Assembly: GCF_000002865.3 (NCBI RefSeq)
Contig: NW_001865039.1
Coordinates: 1,020,504-1,084,503, forward strand
Reading direction: 5' to 3'
Source: Monosiga brevicollis MX1
Lineage: Eukaryota; Opisthokonta; Choanoflagellata; Craspedida; Salpingoecidae
Length of the DNA: 64,000 nt
Shown here piece by piece: positions 1 to 11,271 of this stretch. A model generated the notes under the pieces. The model did no database searches, was not told where the DNA came from, and worked only from the letters and a program-made list of their open reading frames with translations. A program made the translations under genes and the position numbers. How positions within the stretch are numbered: the first letter of the stretch is position 1; each line of letters begins with the position of its first letter.

Positions 1-146
1 CCATGTCAGGCTCCAGCACGTCTGGAGGCCGTCTTTGGGTTGCGAGGAAGCGCGTAGGTTTGAGGAAGCGTTTTGAGAGAGGTTTGAGAGACGTCCGTCG
101 GAGCGGAGCGAAAGCTTTGGTGGTGTCTTGAGGTCAATTGAACCAG

Positions 147-383
147 CTGCGGTCGGCAAGCATTCACAGTGACCAGACCAGGTGCACCGTTAGAATAGCT
201 GTAGAGTCGCTCAATCCCGAGGATAGGGAAAGTCACAAGAGAGCAGAGCACACAGGAGAGCAAGGGGAAGACAGAATGGCAGAGGGCTTGACGTACCTGC
301 GGTCGGCAAGCATTCACAGTGACCAGACCAGGTGCACCGTTAGAATAGCTGTAGAGTCGCTCAATCCCGAGGATAGGGAAAGT
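147..383. repeat. 87-bp perfect direct duplication, 150-bp period
   Basis: Bases 147-233 and 297-383 are identical over 87 bp, starting CTGCGGTCGGCAAGC and ending GGATAGGGAAAGT. The copies are exactly 150 bp apart, with 63 bp of unique sequence between them. The flanking bases differ at both ends (g/c at 146/296 and c/g at 234/384). No terminal inverted repeats or target-site duplication were seen, so this looks like a local segmental duplication or two units of a longer satellite running off the left edge. Confidence 0.9.
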
Positions 384-1089
384 GCAACTCGTGCCCGACC
401 GCAGGTGTCACAACAAAGGGAAACAACAGTAGCCACAAGCTTATTGCCCCAGGGCAGCTGCCCAGGCATCGTGGGGACCGCGTCACACGCGGTGTTTACT
501 CATGTGACTGCCACGAGGAGGATCAAGCCCAGGGGGTCCAAAAGTAGGTGTCAATGTGTGAGGTCGTCGTAGCTATGGAATACCAATAGGAAGACCCATA
601 GCGACCGATGCTGAGTGTGTGCGAAAGCAGTGGGAGTGTTCAAATGCGTGGAAGCACGGATTTGACGCTAACAGATATCGATAAATTTCTGCGGGCGCTA
701 AGCGTGTTATTGATCATTTAAACAGGCAAAGACTGATTGCGAGGTCAACAACTGTGGTTGGCAAACCAAGAGACACCACGAACGGCATGCGCACTCGTGC
801 CAGTGCATCCGCCTCCTCCCCACGCGTTAGGATCGACTTGTTTTTCCTCCATACCGACGATCAACCGGCGACGTTCATATGGGCGCAGAACACCGCCGAA
901 TGTCAGACATTTCGACTCGCGCCCACACACGCGAACATTCGACAAAGGGCCAGTAGTCGTATATTCCCACACCTACACCAGGATCAAATTTGGATGTTTT
1001 TTGAGGGTTTTTTTTTCAATTTTTTTTCTCTGTGCTTGCGACCGCTGGCTTTGCTGGACCATCGCACAGATTCTTTCCGTTCGAGCCTG

Positions 1090-1139
1090 AAGGCCTGGCT
1101 GGCTGGCTGGCTGGCTGGTTTGCTGGCTGGCTGGCTGGA
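1090..1139. repeat. (CTGG)n tetranucleotide repeat
   Basis: A run of CTGG units, slightly interrupted (one TTTG), preceded by T-rich sequence at 1006-1040. It lies upstream of the deubiquitinase gene. Confidence 0.85.
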
Positions 1140-1706
1140 GTAAAGCGGCAGGGCACGGGTTGGGCTAGCGTGGAATCTGTATTGGCAAGGTACGGGTAGG
1201 TCAGCGTTTGCCTTGAACGCTGACTGTTTTACGCGGCGCGCTGAGCGCTCGCCTGCTTGGGCACCTTTCTGGCTCAAGATAAAACCTTTGCGTGCTGCAT
1301 AGTCTGAAGGTGCTTGGCCCACCAGCGCCGCTGCCGCCATCCACGAGTACAAGCCCTTGCCTCTAAGCTAGGTCAAAGACTCGCATCCAGGAGTGCTGAT
1401 GGCCATTCAGGCTTCATCATCGACGAGACCGACCACCGGTGGACAGCGCAACGAGCGTTATGTCGAGTCGTCGCCTCCCCGGAGGTCTGTCGTACACATC
1501 CGCCAAATGCCGGCTTAAAGACAGCGTTGGGGCTAATCTTTCTCATACATCCGAGTCTGTGTGCACCCTGGCGCAGGTGCTGTGCCCGAGTCCAATGGCC
1601 GTGCCTCTGCTGAGGTGCGTAGGCGCATCTCCTGGCTTCTAACAACATTTTTGGTTTTTGCAGTTGCCCACATCTGGCATGTTATCTGGTCGGTGGGCAT
1701 ATGTAG

Positions 1707-4700
1707 GCACCAGCAGCCACAGCAGTCCGCGGCCTGCGCAACTTGGGCAATACGTGTTTTTATAACGCTGTTATTCAGGTAAACTGGGCCAGCTGCCGCC
1801 AGCTCCTGCTTTTGAGTCTACACGTGGCGCAAAATGGCTCCACAGATGGCCGTTCTCTCACGCAGTTGCGGTGCGCTGCTCGTCTTTAAATTTTGAACCA
1901 CCTTTGAATCGTGTTCCTATGCCAGAGTCTTGCGCGCCTGCATACACTCCGCACCGATCTGCGCCTGCGAGCTGACAAGGCCAAGCAGGCTGATGATGTT
2001 GATGCAGAAGACAAGGCGACAGGAGACCAGCCGGTCCTGCTGGTGCCGGCCCCGGCGCATTGCCTAGATGCTGAATTGGTGTGCTTTGCTTTATTTCTGC
2101 AATCTTCAAACCGACCCTGTTCGGGGCAGGCCATGCTGTGGTCAGGCGCTCGCTCACACCCCACCCATGCATAGAACGCAACGCTTCGTTCTATCAGCCT
2201 GGATGTCATACCGCATATGGGCCAACTGGCGCATTCTCTGCTGGAGCTTCTCGAGAATCTCACAGCAGCCAGTGGAAACCAGTATGTCAGCGTCCCTACA
2301 GGCTCCACAAGCTTCATGCCCCGCAGCTCATCAGCAATTCATCCTCTTACCAGCCCTCCGGACCCCAAGCCGCTCTTCAACGCCATCGTGATGAAGTGCG
2401 AACCCCTTGCTTTTTTGCTTTTCTTTTGCACGTGGAGTCTTCTTCTTTGGTTATCTTTGTTCTTGGGTCGGGCGGCAGATGACTTTGTCTTCAGCATCCA
2501 GCGCTCTCACACTTGCCTTATTCACGTGGCAATGTCCAGGGCACCACGCTTCCGTGGTTACCAGCAGCAAGATAGTCAAGAGCTACTTCGGCACTTGCTC
2601 GATTTGATGGATGACGAAGACCGGACGGTATGCATGGCCACACAGTTTGCCAATTCGTGTCTGCAGATTCCCCTTCACGCGTTTGGCCCACTGGGCGCTT
2701 GTGGCCAATATGCATGTCTGAACACAACGCCTTCCTTGCCAATAGCATATTGCACACGCCCTGTTGAGCAAGTTTGGACTTTTCATGCAGCCAAAACAGA
2801 GTTTTGGTGCATGCATTGCTCAACTCGAAGACAAGGAGGTGCAAAAAGCCCTGCGAGGTAATGAGCTTGTGCCGTTGTTCAAGTGTGTCGACTCGAAGGA
2901 CCGAAACTGTCGAGCTCAAGACCCCTGTTTGAAAGACTCACCCTACTACCGCTCGCCCGACCTATCGAATCAGTCTACTACCGCACTATCCGTACGCCCA
3001 TCCAGGCTGTATTTGGCGGCAAGCTCGCCTCTACCATCATTTGTCACGGCTGTCATCAGGTATGTACCACCTTGCTTCGGCTGCTGCCAGTGCGGTGGCA
3101 TGACCACACCCACAGGCTTGCACTTGCATCGTGTTGCATGCGCGCACGTCCAAATCACGCAAATCTTGCTGCGCCCAAAGGTATCTCGCATTCGGGAAGA
3201 CTTCCTCGATCTCTCTCTACCCATTGGGCCCAGCCCTGCCTCGTACGTGATTCGAAGCATCAACGGTGAACTTTTTGAGCTTCAACTCTGAAGCGGCTTG
3301 TTCTGCGTGCCATCACACGTGCATGGTTTGCCACAGAGGTCGTTTGCAAGCTGACAAGCGTGGGATGAAAGGCTCAGTGGCTGTATCTATCAACGAAGGC
3401 CTGACAACGCTCAAGGGCAGCAACGCGTCCAACAAGGCAAGTTTTTGTCCCAAGCGCGAACCTATTTGTCATCCCATCACGCTGATGCATTGCCGACCTG
3501 CTTGCCGCTGATGACGCAGGCCTTGTCCAAGAAGCAAAAGCGCAAGCTCGAAGCTCAAGCGAAGCGGGAGGAGAAGCAGCGGCGAAAAGCTGAGCGGAAG
3601 CAAAAGAAGTCGGATCGTGGCAGCAGCTCAGCCGTTGCACCTACTCGTGGCGATGCTGGTGCCCAGAAAAAAGCTCGGCGAGCCACTGCCGCTGCCGCAA
3701 CCGCGATAGAAGCAGATGCAGGTTTGCACGAGTCAAACTTCAACGAGCAGGATGAGGAAAATTCCATGGCATCGCCTCAACCTTTGCAGGGCAGCCCGTC
3801 TCCAGCAGAGCTTTCTTCCAGGCCGAACAGCAGCGATGACGCCGAGCATGCTCAAGGCAATGGGGACAGAGGCTCGGGCGAGGAGCACGGCGGTCATCAT
3901 GCTGAGACAGACTGTGAGAGCAAAGTGGTTTCAAGCTTCGTACAGAGCCCATGCTCGGATGGCATCATGCAACGGCGCTCTGTATTTAGGCTCAGCGATG
4001 GGGTGGGCCTTGCATCGGAATCGAGTGATTGGCCTGATGATGCTGACGCGGACGAAATCGACCGCTCAAGTGAGCCGAGGATGACAATGCTGTCGGGCCT
4101 GGCCACTCAGCTGGTGCAAGCTGCAGTGGCGGCAGGAATGGTTCAAGTGACTAGCTATGGCAAAGCAACGACTAGTACGGCTGGTCCCGGAGAAGCATCA
4201 TCACTTCCCCGGGGTGCACTGTTTACAGAGTCGACGATGGATCACGACTCGTACAAGGGCGGTCAAGCCAGAACCAACGGCTGTGATACACCGGTTCACG
4301 GGCAAACAGATGCGCGGCCACACCGCAATCGGTATGGGACTCAAAGCTTGCCGGCGACGCGAACGCACTCCAGAACCAGCTCGGTGGTATCGGTTGGTAC
4401 GGTATCATTGGATTCTATGATCATGTCAGACAACGTCTTAACTCTTCCCCCGCGTTGTGGTACCTTGGCTCCCATGTACGTTCCAAGTCCCAACGAAAGC
4501 TCGGTGGCTTCGTGTTTGGCTGCTTTCTGTGCCAAAGAGGAACTGCGCGGCACCAATGCCTTCCTTTGTCAAGAATGCGGACGCCGTGCAGCAGCGGACG
4601 CGGCCGTACAGGACGCAGCTAGTGCTCTGTGTCCACCTCCTCATGGACGCCTTCAAATGGAAACTCAACAGGGACAATCTTCCGAAACCTTGACTGCAGT

Positions 4701-5800
4701 GGTGGGGCACAGCGACCTTGTCGCTTCCAATGCGTGCTTGGACGATTCTGACGATATGTCTGGTGAGCCGGGACTCAAGCATGCATTCGAAGATACATCG
4801 CCTGTCAATGAGGCAAACGGCTTTGCGAGCAATGTTGGCAGTGTTCGGGCCTTTGCCAAAGGCGGCGTCAGCGATGTCTCATCAGGGACGGACGGCACAT
4901 GCTCTTCGCCGTCCATGAAATCGACGCCCTCTCCTTCAAAGCCCATCCCACCAGTGGCACGCGAGGCTAGTAAGCAACTGCTGATTGAGTTGCCTCCCAC
5001 GGTCCTGACTCTGCATCTTAAACGCTTTGAGCAACACGGTGCGTGCTGTCGCGAAATCGTGCCTAAAAGTTTTCAGCGCCTCAGTGGCCCTCGGACGTAT
5101 GGTGCATCCTACCACTGATGCTCAGCGTGTGGCGGGTCCGGTTCATTTGTATGCAGGTACACGCCTCAGCAAGAGCTCTCGCCATGTGAGCTTCCCGTTG
5201 GTGTTGGACATTGCTCCTTTTTGTAGCACTGAGTGAGTTGAATAGCTTTGTGTCGAAGGGTCCACCTATCTTTTGCTCCCGTGCTTGGTCGACGTGTGGG
5301 TGTTCACGATCAAAGGGCACGCGTAGGTGCTCGATGACGGTATACTCGGGCAAGGAATGCGGGGTGCGCTACGAGCTAAGATCGGTGGTTGTACACCAAG
5401 GTCGACTCACAGGAGGGCACTATGTTGCCTACGTACGGGTACGAGCCGCCTAAATGCTCTCTGCGTGCGTCAAATGAAAAGCCAGCAAGACATTGCTGGA
5501 CGGAATTTCACCGGGTCTTGTGTACAGACGGATATGGAAGCTTCAACGAAGGATACAGCGGCTGCCCAAGGCCCGAGTCAGACGTCAGGCTCACCATCGT
5601 CATGGTACTGTGTCTCTGATGCAAGTGTGCGCAAGGTACGAAAGTATGGCGCATTCGTAGTGATGGCCACGGTGACAGCTCGTTCCATGCCTTCCTTCAC
5701 TCATAGCCCTCGCGGTTTGTGTACTTCGTGCAACAAGGTCGCAGAGAAGGAAGTCCTCGCGGCAGAAGCATACATTTTGTTCTACGAGCGTTTGGGTTAG
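1707..5800 (+). CDS. USP16/45: Ubiquitin carboxyl-terminal hydrolase, USP16/USP45-like
   Basis: Cysteine protease that removes ubiquitin; USP16 acts on histone H2A. The Cys box GLRNLGNTCFYNAVIQ lies on a short exon ending at 1778 (catalytic Cys codon 1755-1757, donor GTAAAC at 1779). It joins in phase to exons 1926-2078 and 2175-2395. The next exon, from 2540, carries APRFRGYQQQDSQELL, the USP16/45 hallmark. FGGKLASTIICHGCHQ follows at about 3010-3060 and REDFLDLSLPIG near 3200. A long charged Lys/Ser-rich insert (about 3530-4480) precedes the SCLAAFC and CQECGRR finger region. Then come PTVLTLHLKRFEQHG (about 5000), SRHVSFPLVLD (about 5190), the His box GGHYVAYV (His codon near 5418) and the C-terminal AEAYILFYERLG. 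A very short exon near 2836-2859 is inferred. Exons upstream of 1707, including the start and any ZnF-UBP domain, are unresolved. The start given is the first supported exon, not the true ATG. Confidence 0.9.
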
Positions 5801-6346
5801 AAGGGCTTAGCTGAGCTAGGCCACTTGTGACATGTGTCTGATCACATCGAGTGTGGTAGAAGAACATGAAACTCACACCGCTACGCGCGAGCCCTCGTTG
5901 GACCGAGTTGAGGTATAATCAATGTGTGACATTGGTGAGAGGACACCTGAATTGGGAGTTTGCGGTGTGATAAACAATTTCGTGCAAGTATTTTGGTTTG
6001 AAAGAAGGACATGCTCGAAAAAAAGACAAGCAAGAGAGAGAGAGAGAGAAAAAAAAAAAAAAACAACAACAAGGAAAGAGGGAAAAGTTGGCAGAGGCGA
6101 CCAAAACCAAACGAAGCAGGCTTCGGGCGGCTTCTGATGTGGGCCCGCACACGCACATGGTTCAATCAGCAGCCCAAGGGTGAAAGTCAAGATAATGCAC
6201 GATTCCTAATACAGAGATGACGAGACAAAGAAATCAAGGAGAGAGGGCGGACGTTGGCTCGAAACAAAGAGATGCAACACTGAGCACAGCATCAACATCA
6301 AACAGCCGGCCAGATGCCTGCCCAAGAAGGTCATCTACAGCTAGTT
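5801..6346. other. Convergent spacer between USP and LAMP-like genes
   Basis: The two genes end toward each other here, so this should hold both 3' UTRs. A short (GA)n tract near 6032-6050 is followed by a 14-base A run. No gene seen. Confidence 0.6.
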
Positions 6347-8094
6347 TTAGGCATCGATGCGCTCGTACTCGGACGTGCGGCAACGCCTGGATGAGCAATG
6401 GAGGATCACGCACGGAGGTGAGACGGTGCAACGTTTGGGTGAAGAAGCAGTGAGACCATTTGGGACCTGGCAGCAAACGTACGAGATGGCAAAGGCAAGG
6501 ATGCCGAAGAGAGCAAGGGCCGTGATGACAGAGCCAACGATCAGGCCGATCGTTTTGGAGCCTGTGAGGCGGGTCAAGTGTAAGTCAAGGCTCAAGAGGG
6601 CAGGCTTGAAAGCGTACAAGCACTGCAATACGGGGACAACAAAAGGTGGTATTTGGGCACCGAGCGAGCAGAAGGGGCGTACGCTTCGAGTCGGCCGAGG
6701 CTGGGCAGTAGGCATCGTTGTCCAAGGCGGCAAAGTTGCCCTCCTTGGTCAAGGAGCCGACCTGGACCTGCACGTCGGTGACGTTGAGCGTGGCGTGATG
6801 GGTCGAGTTGAGAAGGGCCTTATCACCCGAGTAGGAGAAGGTGTAGTTGCAGCCGTAAGAGTGGTTGGCCTGGGCGGACAGAGCCGTGTGCGCGGACACG
6901 TTGAGCGGGAAGATGATGGGCATTGCGCCGAGGAAGGTTTCCAGGCTCACGTCTATGGGAGGCCGTGGTGAGTCGGGGGCGAACCAACTGACATGCCGTG
7001 GTCGATATGGGCACGAGGGCGCCTGGAAGACAGGGTGCAGAGAGTGTCAATTCACCTTGCAGGTTAACGTAGCCGGACGCATTCTGGTGGAAGGTGAGGG
7101 TGACGCTGGCAGAGCCGTTGGGGGTGTTGGAGACCAACATGAGGAGAGAGATGTTCTTGGCGTTCTGGCAGCTGCCCTGGGCCGAGGAGAAGTTGGAAAG
7201 ATCCATAGTAATGCCATCTAACAACACGTGGCGTTGCTGCATGAGAATTTGATGCACATGTGGGTCCTAATTTGGCAAACCCAGGGAGGTGGCAAGCCAA
7301 GTGCAGACAGGATGGATGGCTATCGCGCACCAATGGTGACAGTCAAATTATCGTAGTCAAAGCGGACGCAGGGGGCGCCACCGTCGCCCTTAATGGTAAC
7401 GCTGTGCTTGTAGTCGGTGGCAGGAGTCGGGGCAGAAGTGGGACCTGCAGAAGGTTCGAAACGTGAGGTGCCACCAGAGAAAAATTTCTCAATTGGAAGG
7501 AGACGATTCGTGCGCGACGATCGTACCGTGAGTGGTGGTGGGGCCAGCCGTGGTAGCAGCCGGAGTGGTGGTGCCGTTGGACGCCGCGGGAGTGGTGGTG
7601 GTGGTGTCGTTGGATGCGGCAGGGGTGGTGGTGGTGGTGGTGGGAGCTGCGGTGGTGGTGTTGACAGCGGCAGGGGTGGTGGTGGTGGTGGGAGCTGCGG
7701 TGGTGGTGTTGACAGCGGCAGGGGTGGTGGTGGTGGTGGGAGCCGCGGTGGTGGTGTTGACAGCGGCAGGGGTGGTGGTGGTGGTGGGAGCCGCAGTGGT
7801 GGTGTTGACAGCAGCAGGGGCTGTGGTCGTCGTCGCGTTCTTGGCGGCCGACACACTCATAGCCACGAGCGCTGTAACAAGTACATCCATCAGACAGAGC
7901 AGTGAGACAACCTCTGGATCGAGCATGCACGGCCAGATTTCTTTTTGGTACCAAGCCCTCTGGCCCAGCAGCTGCCCTTCCACCCGGTCCGCACAACTTT
8001 GGGATCGTGTTTGCGCCCGAATGAACATTCCTGACTCTGATCGTGACACCTGGCACTCACCCAAAACGGCGAGGAGAATGAGGGATCGCGCCAT
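6347..8094 (-). CDS. LAMP-like lysosomal/endosomal type I membrane protein
   Basis: The start ATG is at 8094. A 34-nt first exon joins across 7872-8060 (donor GTGAGT) to give the signal peptide MARSLILLAVLALVAMSVSA. A Thr/Ala/Pro-rich mucin-like stalk follows, encoded by 48-bp tandem units (7530-7850; unit close to TTTTTPAAVNTTTAAP). The lumenal part has many N-x-S/T sites and segments such as NYTFSYSG, NVTDVQVQV and a Cys before the membrane (DAYCPASAD). It ends in one membrane segment (KTIGLIVGSVITALALFGIL, about 6555-6615) and a short tail whose last residues are SEYERIDA. YERI fits the Yxx-hydrophobic sorting signal that sends LAMPs to lysosomes. Family assignment rests on this layout and the lumenal pattern. 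Exon borders between 6350 and 7500 are approximate. Stop TAA at 6347-6349. Confidence 0.72.
7530..7850. repeat. Coding 48-bp minisatellite (Thr/Ala/Pro stalk)
   Basis: Four to five imperfect 48-bp units sharing GTTGACAGCGGCAGGGGTGG lie inside the LAMP-like gene and encode a 16-residue Thr-rich unit. Unit number is likely to vary between isolates. Confidence 0.85.
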
Positions 8095-8479
8095 CTTCGA
8101 GGAGCTTGGTGCGTCTACGTCAAAGGCCAATCAATGTCCGTCCGACCACATCCCAACCCGGCACAAGTGTGTGAGGGAATTCAACAGCCGAATCCCAAAT
8201 GACCCGTGCGAACAAGCAGCAAGCAGCCCGCCTTCCACTCATCTCCGAGACCACGAACATACCTCTTGACTGGAGCAAAGCGCCAAACGCCAGGCATGAG
8301 ACAAGAACAGGATGACATGAGGTAGGTGAGGTAGGATGAGGCGAGAATGCAAACAATGATAGGGGTCGTGAGGCAACACGACCGGCGCCATCGACCAGAC
8401 GACGGTGATGTGCCATGACCGACCGACTGACCCTGACGCTGACTGGCTGCTTGCTGCTTGCTGCTTGCTGCTGTTGAAT

Positions 8480-8527
<48 letters not shown>

Positions 8528-9081
8528 GTGAGGGGCCAATAACAGCTGGTAGCAGATCAGCCGGGATGATCTGACAATGAGTTACACATGTAGCGAGCGA
8601 TTTGGAGGCGGCAGCGGTGGGGTGGGTAAAAAACAATCGAGTTTTGGAGATCTACATTGTCTAAGGAGTGTAACCCTTTGTCCGAGCGTCTTCATTCCGT
8701 CTTACAAAATAAATCAAAGCCGAGAACAAAAGCTCGCCTCAACAAACAACAACAACAACAACAAAGCACCTTTACGTTTAACGTTACTCCTTGGCTTGTG
8801 CCTTACTGTCCAAGCAAAAGAAAAAGAGAGAGAGAGAGAGAGGGAACAAAAGGATTTTTCTCATTGATTTGTTTGGCAGCGCCTCTTGTCTGGACGCTTG
8901 GTGATCGTTTCGGCGCCCGCTCTTCCGCTGCTGTGCTTGCCCGTCCACGACGAGGCAGCGAACTGGGGTTGCTTCTTGCTCAAACGCCAGCTTCCCACTG
9001 CTGTTTGCCTCTGCATTTTTCCTTTTCCTACCTTGTGGCCTTTGACTGCCTTTTCTTTTCGTTGGATCTCAATCGGACAAG
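8095..9081. promoter_or_regulatory. Divergent intergenic region with (GA)n tracts
   Basis: It separates the starts of the LAMP-like gene (-) and the GPI-protein gene (+). It holds a (GA)n tract at 8481-8526, three TTGCTGC units near 8450-8470, a (CAA)n run near 8742-8763 and a second GA tract near 8823-8843. Promoter function is inferred from position only. Confidence 0.4.
8481..8526. repeat. (GA)n microsatellite
   Basis: Perfect GA run of about 46 bp upstream of the LAMP-like gene. Confidence 0.95.
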
Positions 9082-10178
9082 ATGCTGGCCGGCCGATCTA
9101 TCCTTGCTGTGCTGCTGGCGGCACAATGTACGTCTGGGCTTAGGCCCACACCTGGTGCAGCCCTTTTGGATTGCTCTTTTCCCCTTCCGCCCCTCGGGGG
9201 AGGGTTTTTTTTTTTTTTTTTTAATTTGTGGATCGCAGCTCACGGTTTGCATCAACATTTCCAATAGGCGCCATGGCTGTGGTCAAGACGCTGCGCGAGC
9301 CCATGGATGAGTACGCGGCTGCTTTGCAAGCGACGCATCGCGAGTGCACAGCCATTTATCAAGTAGACTTTGAAGCCCGCTATACCACCCAGGGTAACGA
9401 TCTGGGTATGCTGCCTGCGCAAGGCGTTGACACGACCGTCGTGTCCACCGACCCTGAGTATGCCAACTTTGCCGACATTATGGCGAGCAACCCGGACGAC
9501 TATCCTGCTGGCGAAGCCATCGGTGCCAATCTTATTGGCGAGCCCAAGAAGAATGATGTGGTTGCTCAGGCTTACGCTGCGTCGCAGTATTCAGTCACTG
9601 CCCTCACCGAGGTCAACACGGCCACTCCCATTGGCTATCAACGCGACATGATTCACATTTATCATTCAGTCTGTGTCAACTTTACAAACGTGGGCAAGCG
9701 TTGGGTGGAGATTATGGCACAATCCCTGCAGTCGGATCAGCAGATCTGCGTGGCCGACTGGAACCGTCCCAATCTGGCGGAGAACCCCATCCAGGTCGCC
9801 TGTGGAAACGGCGAGCTCTTTGTGTGCCGTGACTCTGCCAACAGCATCAACGCAGATGGCTCTTACGCTGATGAAATGGGCATCAAGTTCTTCTGCCAAG
9901 ACTCGTGCGATGATCCCTACTTTGAGTTTTATTGGCGCGTGGTAGCCAGCCAGATTCGTCCCTACCGCAATTCCAACGGCCGATGGGAGCAGGGTGATGG
10001 CGAGAACTGGTGCGGTATGCGCGGCGGTGACGATTACCCTCAAAGCCTCCTCCAGCCCTACCCTGAAAACTACGATGCCCCTGCCGTCTTTCAAAAGTCG
10101 GTGTCCGGCGCTTCATCCGTTTTCGTCTCGACGCTGCTGGCAGCGTCTCTTGCTCTTATCGCCGCCGCCCTCTATTAA
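9082..10178 (+). CDS. Secreted, probably GPI-anchored Cys-containing protein (orphan)
   Basis: Exon 1 (9082-9127) encodes the hydrophobic leader MLAGRSILAVLLAAQ. It is spliced (GTACGT at 9128, acceptor ending 9267) to a single long exon 9268-10178, giving about 319 residues. The mature part holds paired cysteines (VACGNGELFVC, FFCQDSCDD, NWCGMRGGDD) and many acidic residues. The last 21 residues form a hydrophobic tail (SSVFVSTLLAASLALIAAAL) directly after GAS with no cytoplasmic basic residues, the classic GPI-attachment signal. I recognise no enzyme or adhesion family; a surface-coat role is a guess from topology. The intron carries a long T run near 9205-9222. TAA ends the gene at 10176-10178. 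Confidence 0.75.
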
Positions 10179-11271
10179 AGTGGCTCGTGGCCCCTTTGCA
10201 TACCCGAGGGTGGTGGGAAAGAGTCTGAAGAGCCACGTCGTGGTTGTCGGCTCCTTCTCCTCCTTCTTTTAAACGGAGAACACTTGATGGGTCTTTTCCT
10301 TTTGACTTTGTTCTCACTTGTCTGCTTTGTTGCCGATCCGGCCGTGGGGTTGTTCCTCTTGTGTGTAATCTGTATTGGTAATGTGTGCTGGTGGCGGTCG
10401 CACCATGGCCATTGGGCTTGTTTCCCCCAATGGAGTACCTCGAGACTTGCTGGACGAGTCTCCGAGTGCCCTGGAAATTTTGCATCGTATGATCTGTATC
10501 TTATGAGCATGCAGAGGTTTCTTTCCCCATGGGCTTTCCGCCTGTCACACATCATCATGCCTGCTCGGTTTCTGGTCATTTTGTCATGCGCGGTGCTCTT
10601 CTTCCCTCTCAGAAAAGGGGTTAGCATCTGCTCTGGTTCTTCTGTGTCTCCAGTCATCCGATGTTCTGGCCTTCTTTGTGATGAAATGAAATTGAACCCC
10701 CATTCGTGCTTGCCAGATTGACGCTTGCCATTTTGTTAACTGACGATAGTGCAAAAGATCTCGTCCGTTGTCCCAACGAAGAAGGTTAGCTAGCGAGGCT
10801 CAAGAAACAGCAGAGGCAGCATGTTCATTTCACTTGTCAATTTGAAAACGCAAACTCACACGACAACGCTTGATGAGATTGACATTATTTTTTATTTACA
10901 CAGCTTACTTGCCAGCTGCATCATTGGCAGTGGCATGGCTCTTCATCATCGTCGTCGTCATCGTCGCAGAAGGCATCTTATGATAACAAGAGGGGGCATG
11001 GGGAAGGACGGCACAGGTCAGCTATTTGAGATAAGAACTTTGAATACAGCGCCACATGGCAACAATGAGCTCCTGACAAGGAGGCAGCGTAGATATAAGG
11101 AAAGCCCCAGCAACACAAAATTCCGAGCGTTGGAAAGACAAAGAAAAAAAAAAAAAAAAAAAGCACCAGGCGTCCTGCAGCCGGATCAGTTTGGACGAGT
11201 GGGAGGGCTGAATGCAATCAATCAGGGTGCTTTTGTCAACAGAACAACCCACGGGTGCACTCGTGCTTCAC
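10179..11271. other. Convergent spacer after the GPI-protein gene
   Basis: About 1.1 kb between two gene ends. It includes a CATCATCGTCGTCGTC stretch (about 10943-10960) and an A run at 11146-11162. A hydrophobic open frame at 10284-10721 has no support as a gene. Otherwise nothing recognised. Confidence 0.5.

Larger units (their letters stand above)
1..1574. other. Left-edge region without a recognised gene
   Basis: Apart from the 87-bp duplication and a (CTGG)n tract near 1090-1139, I see no conserved protein signature here on either strand. The right part probably holds the promoter and 5' exons of the deubiquitinase that follows. No zinc-finger UBP signature, expected at the N terminus of USP16-type enzymes, could be found. 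Confidence 0.5.

Noticed and set aside
138-572. Open frame across the 87-bp duplication
   Set aside because: The repeat keeps the frame open because 150 is a multiple of three. No domain or splice context supports coding.
10284-10721. Hydrophobic 145-codon plus-strand frame
   Set aside because: It lies in a convergent spacer in T-rich sequence; hydrophobicity follows from base composition and there is no conserved motif.
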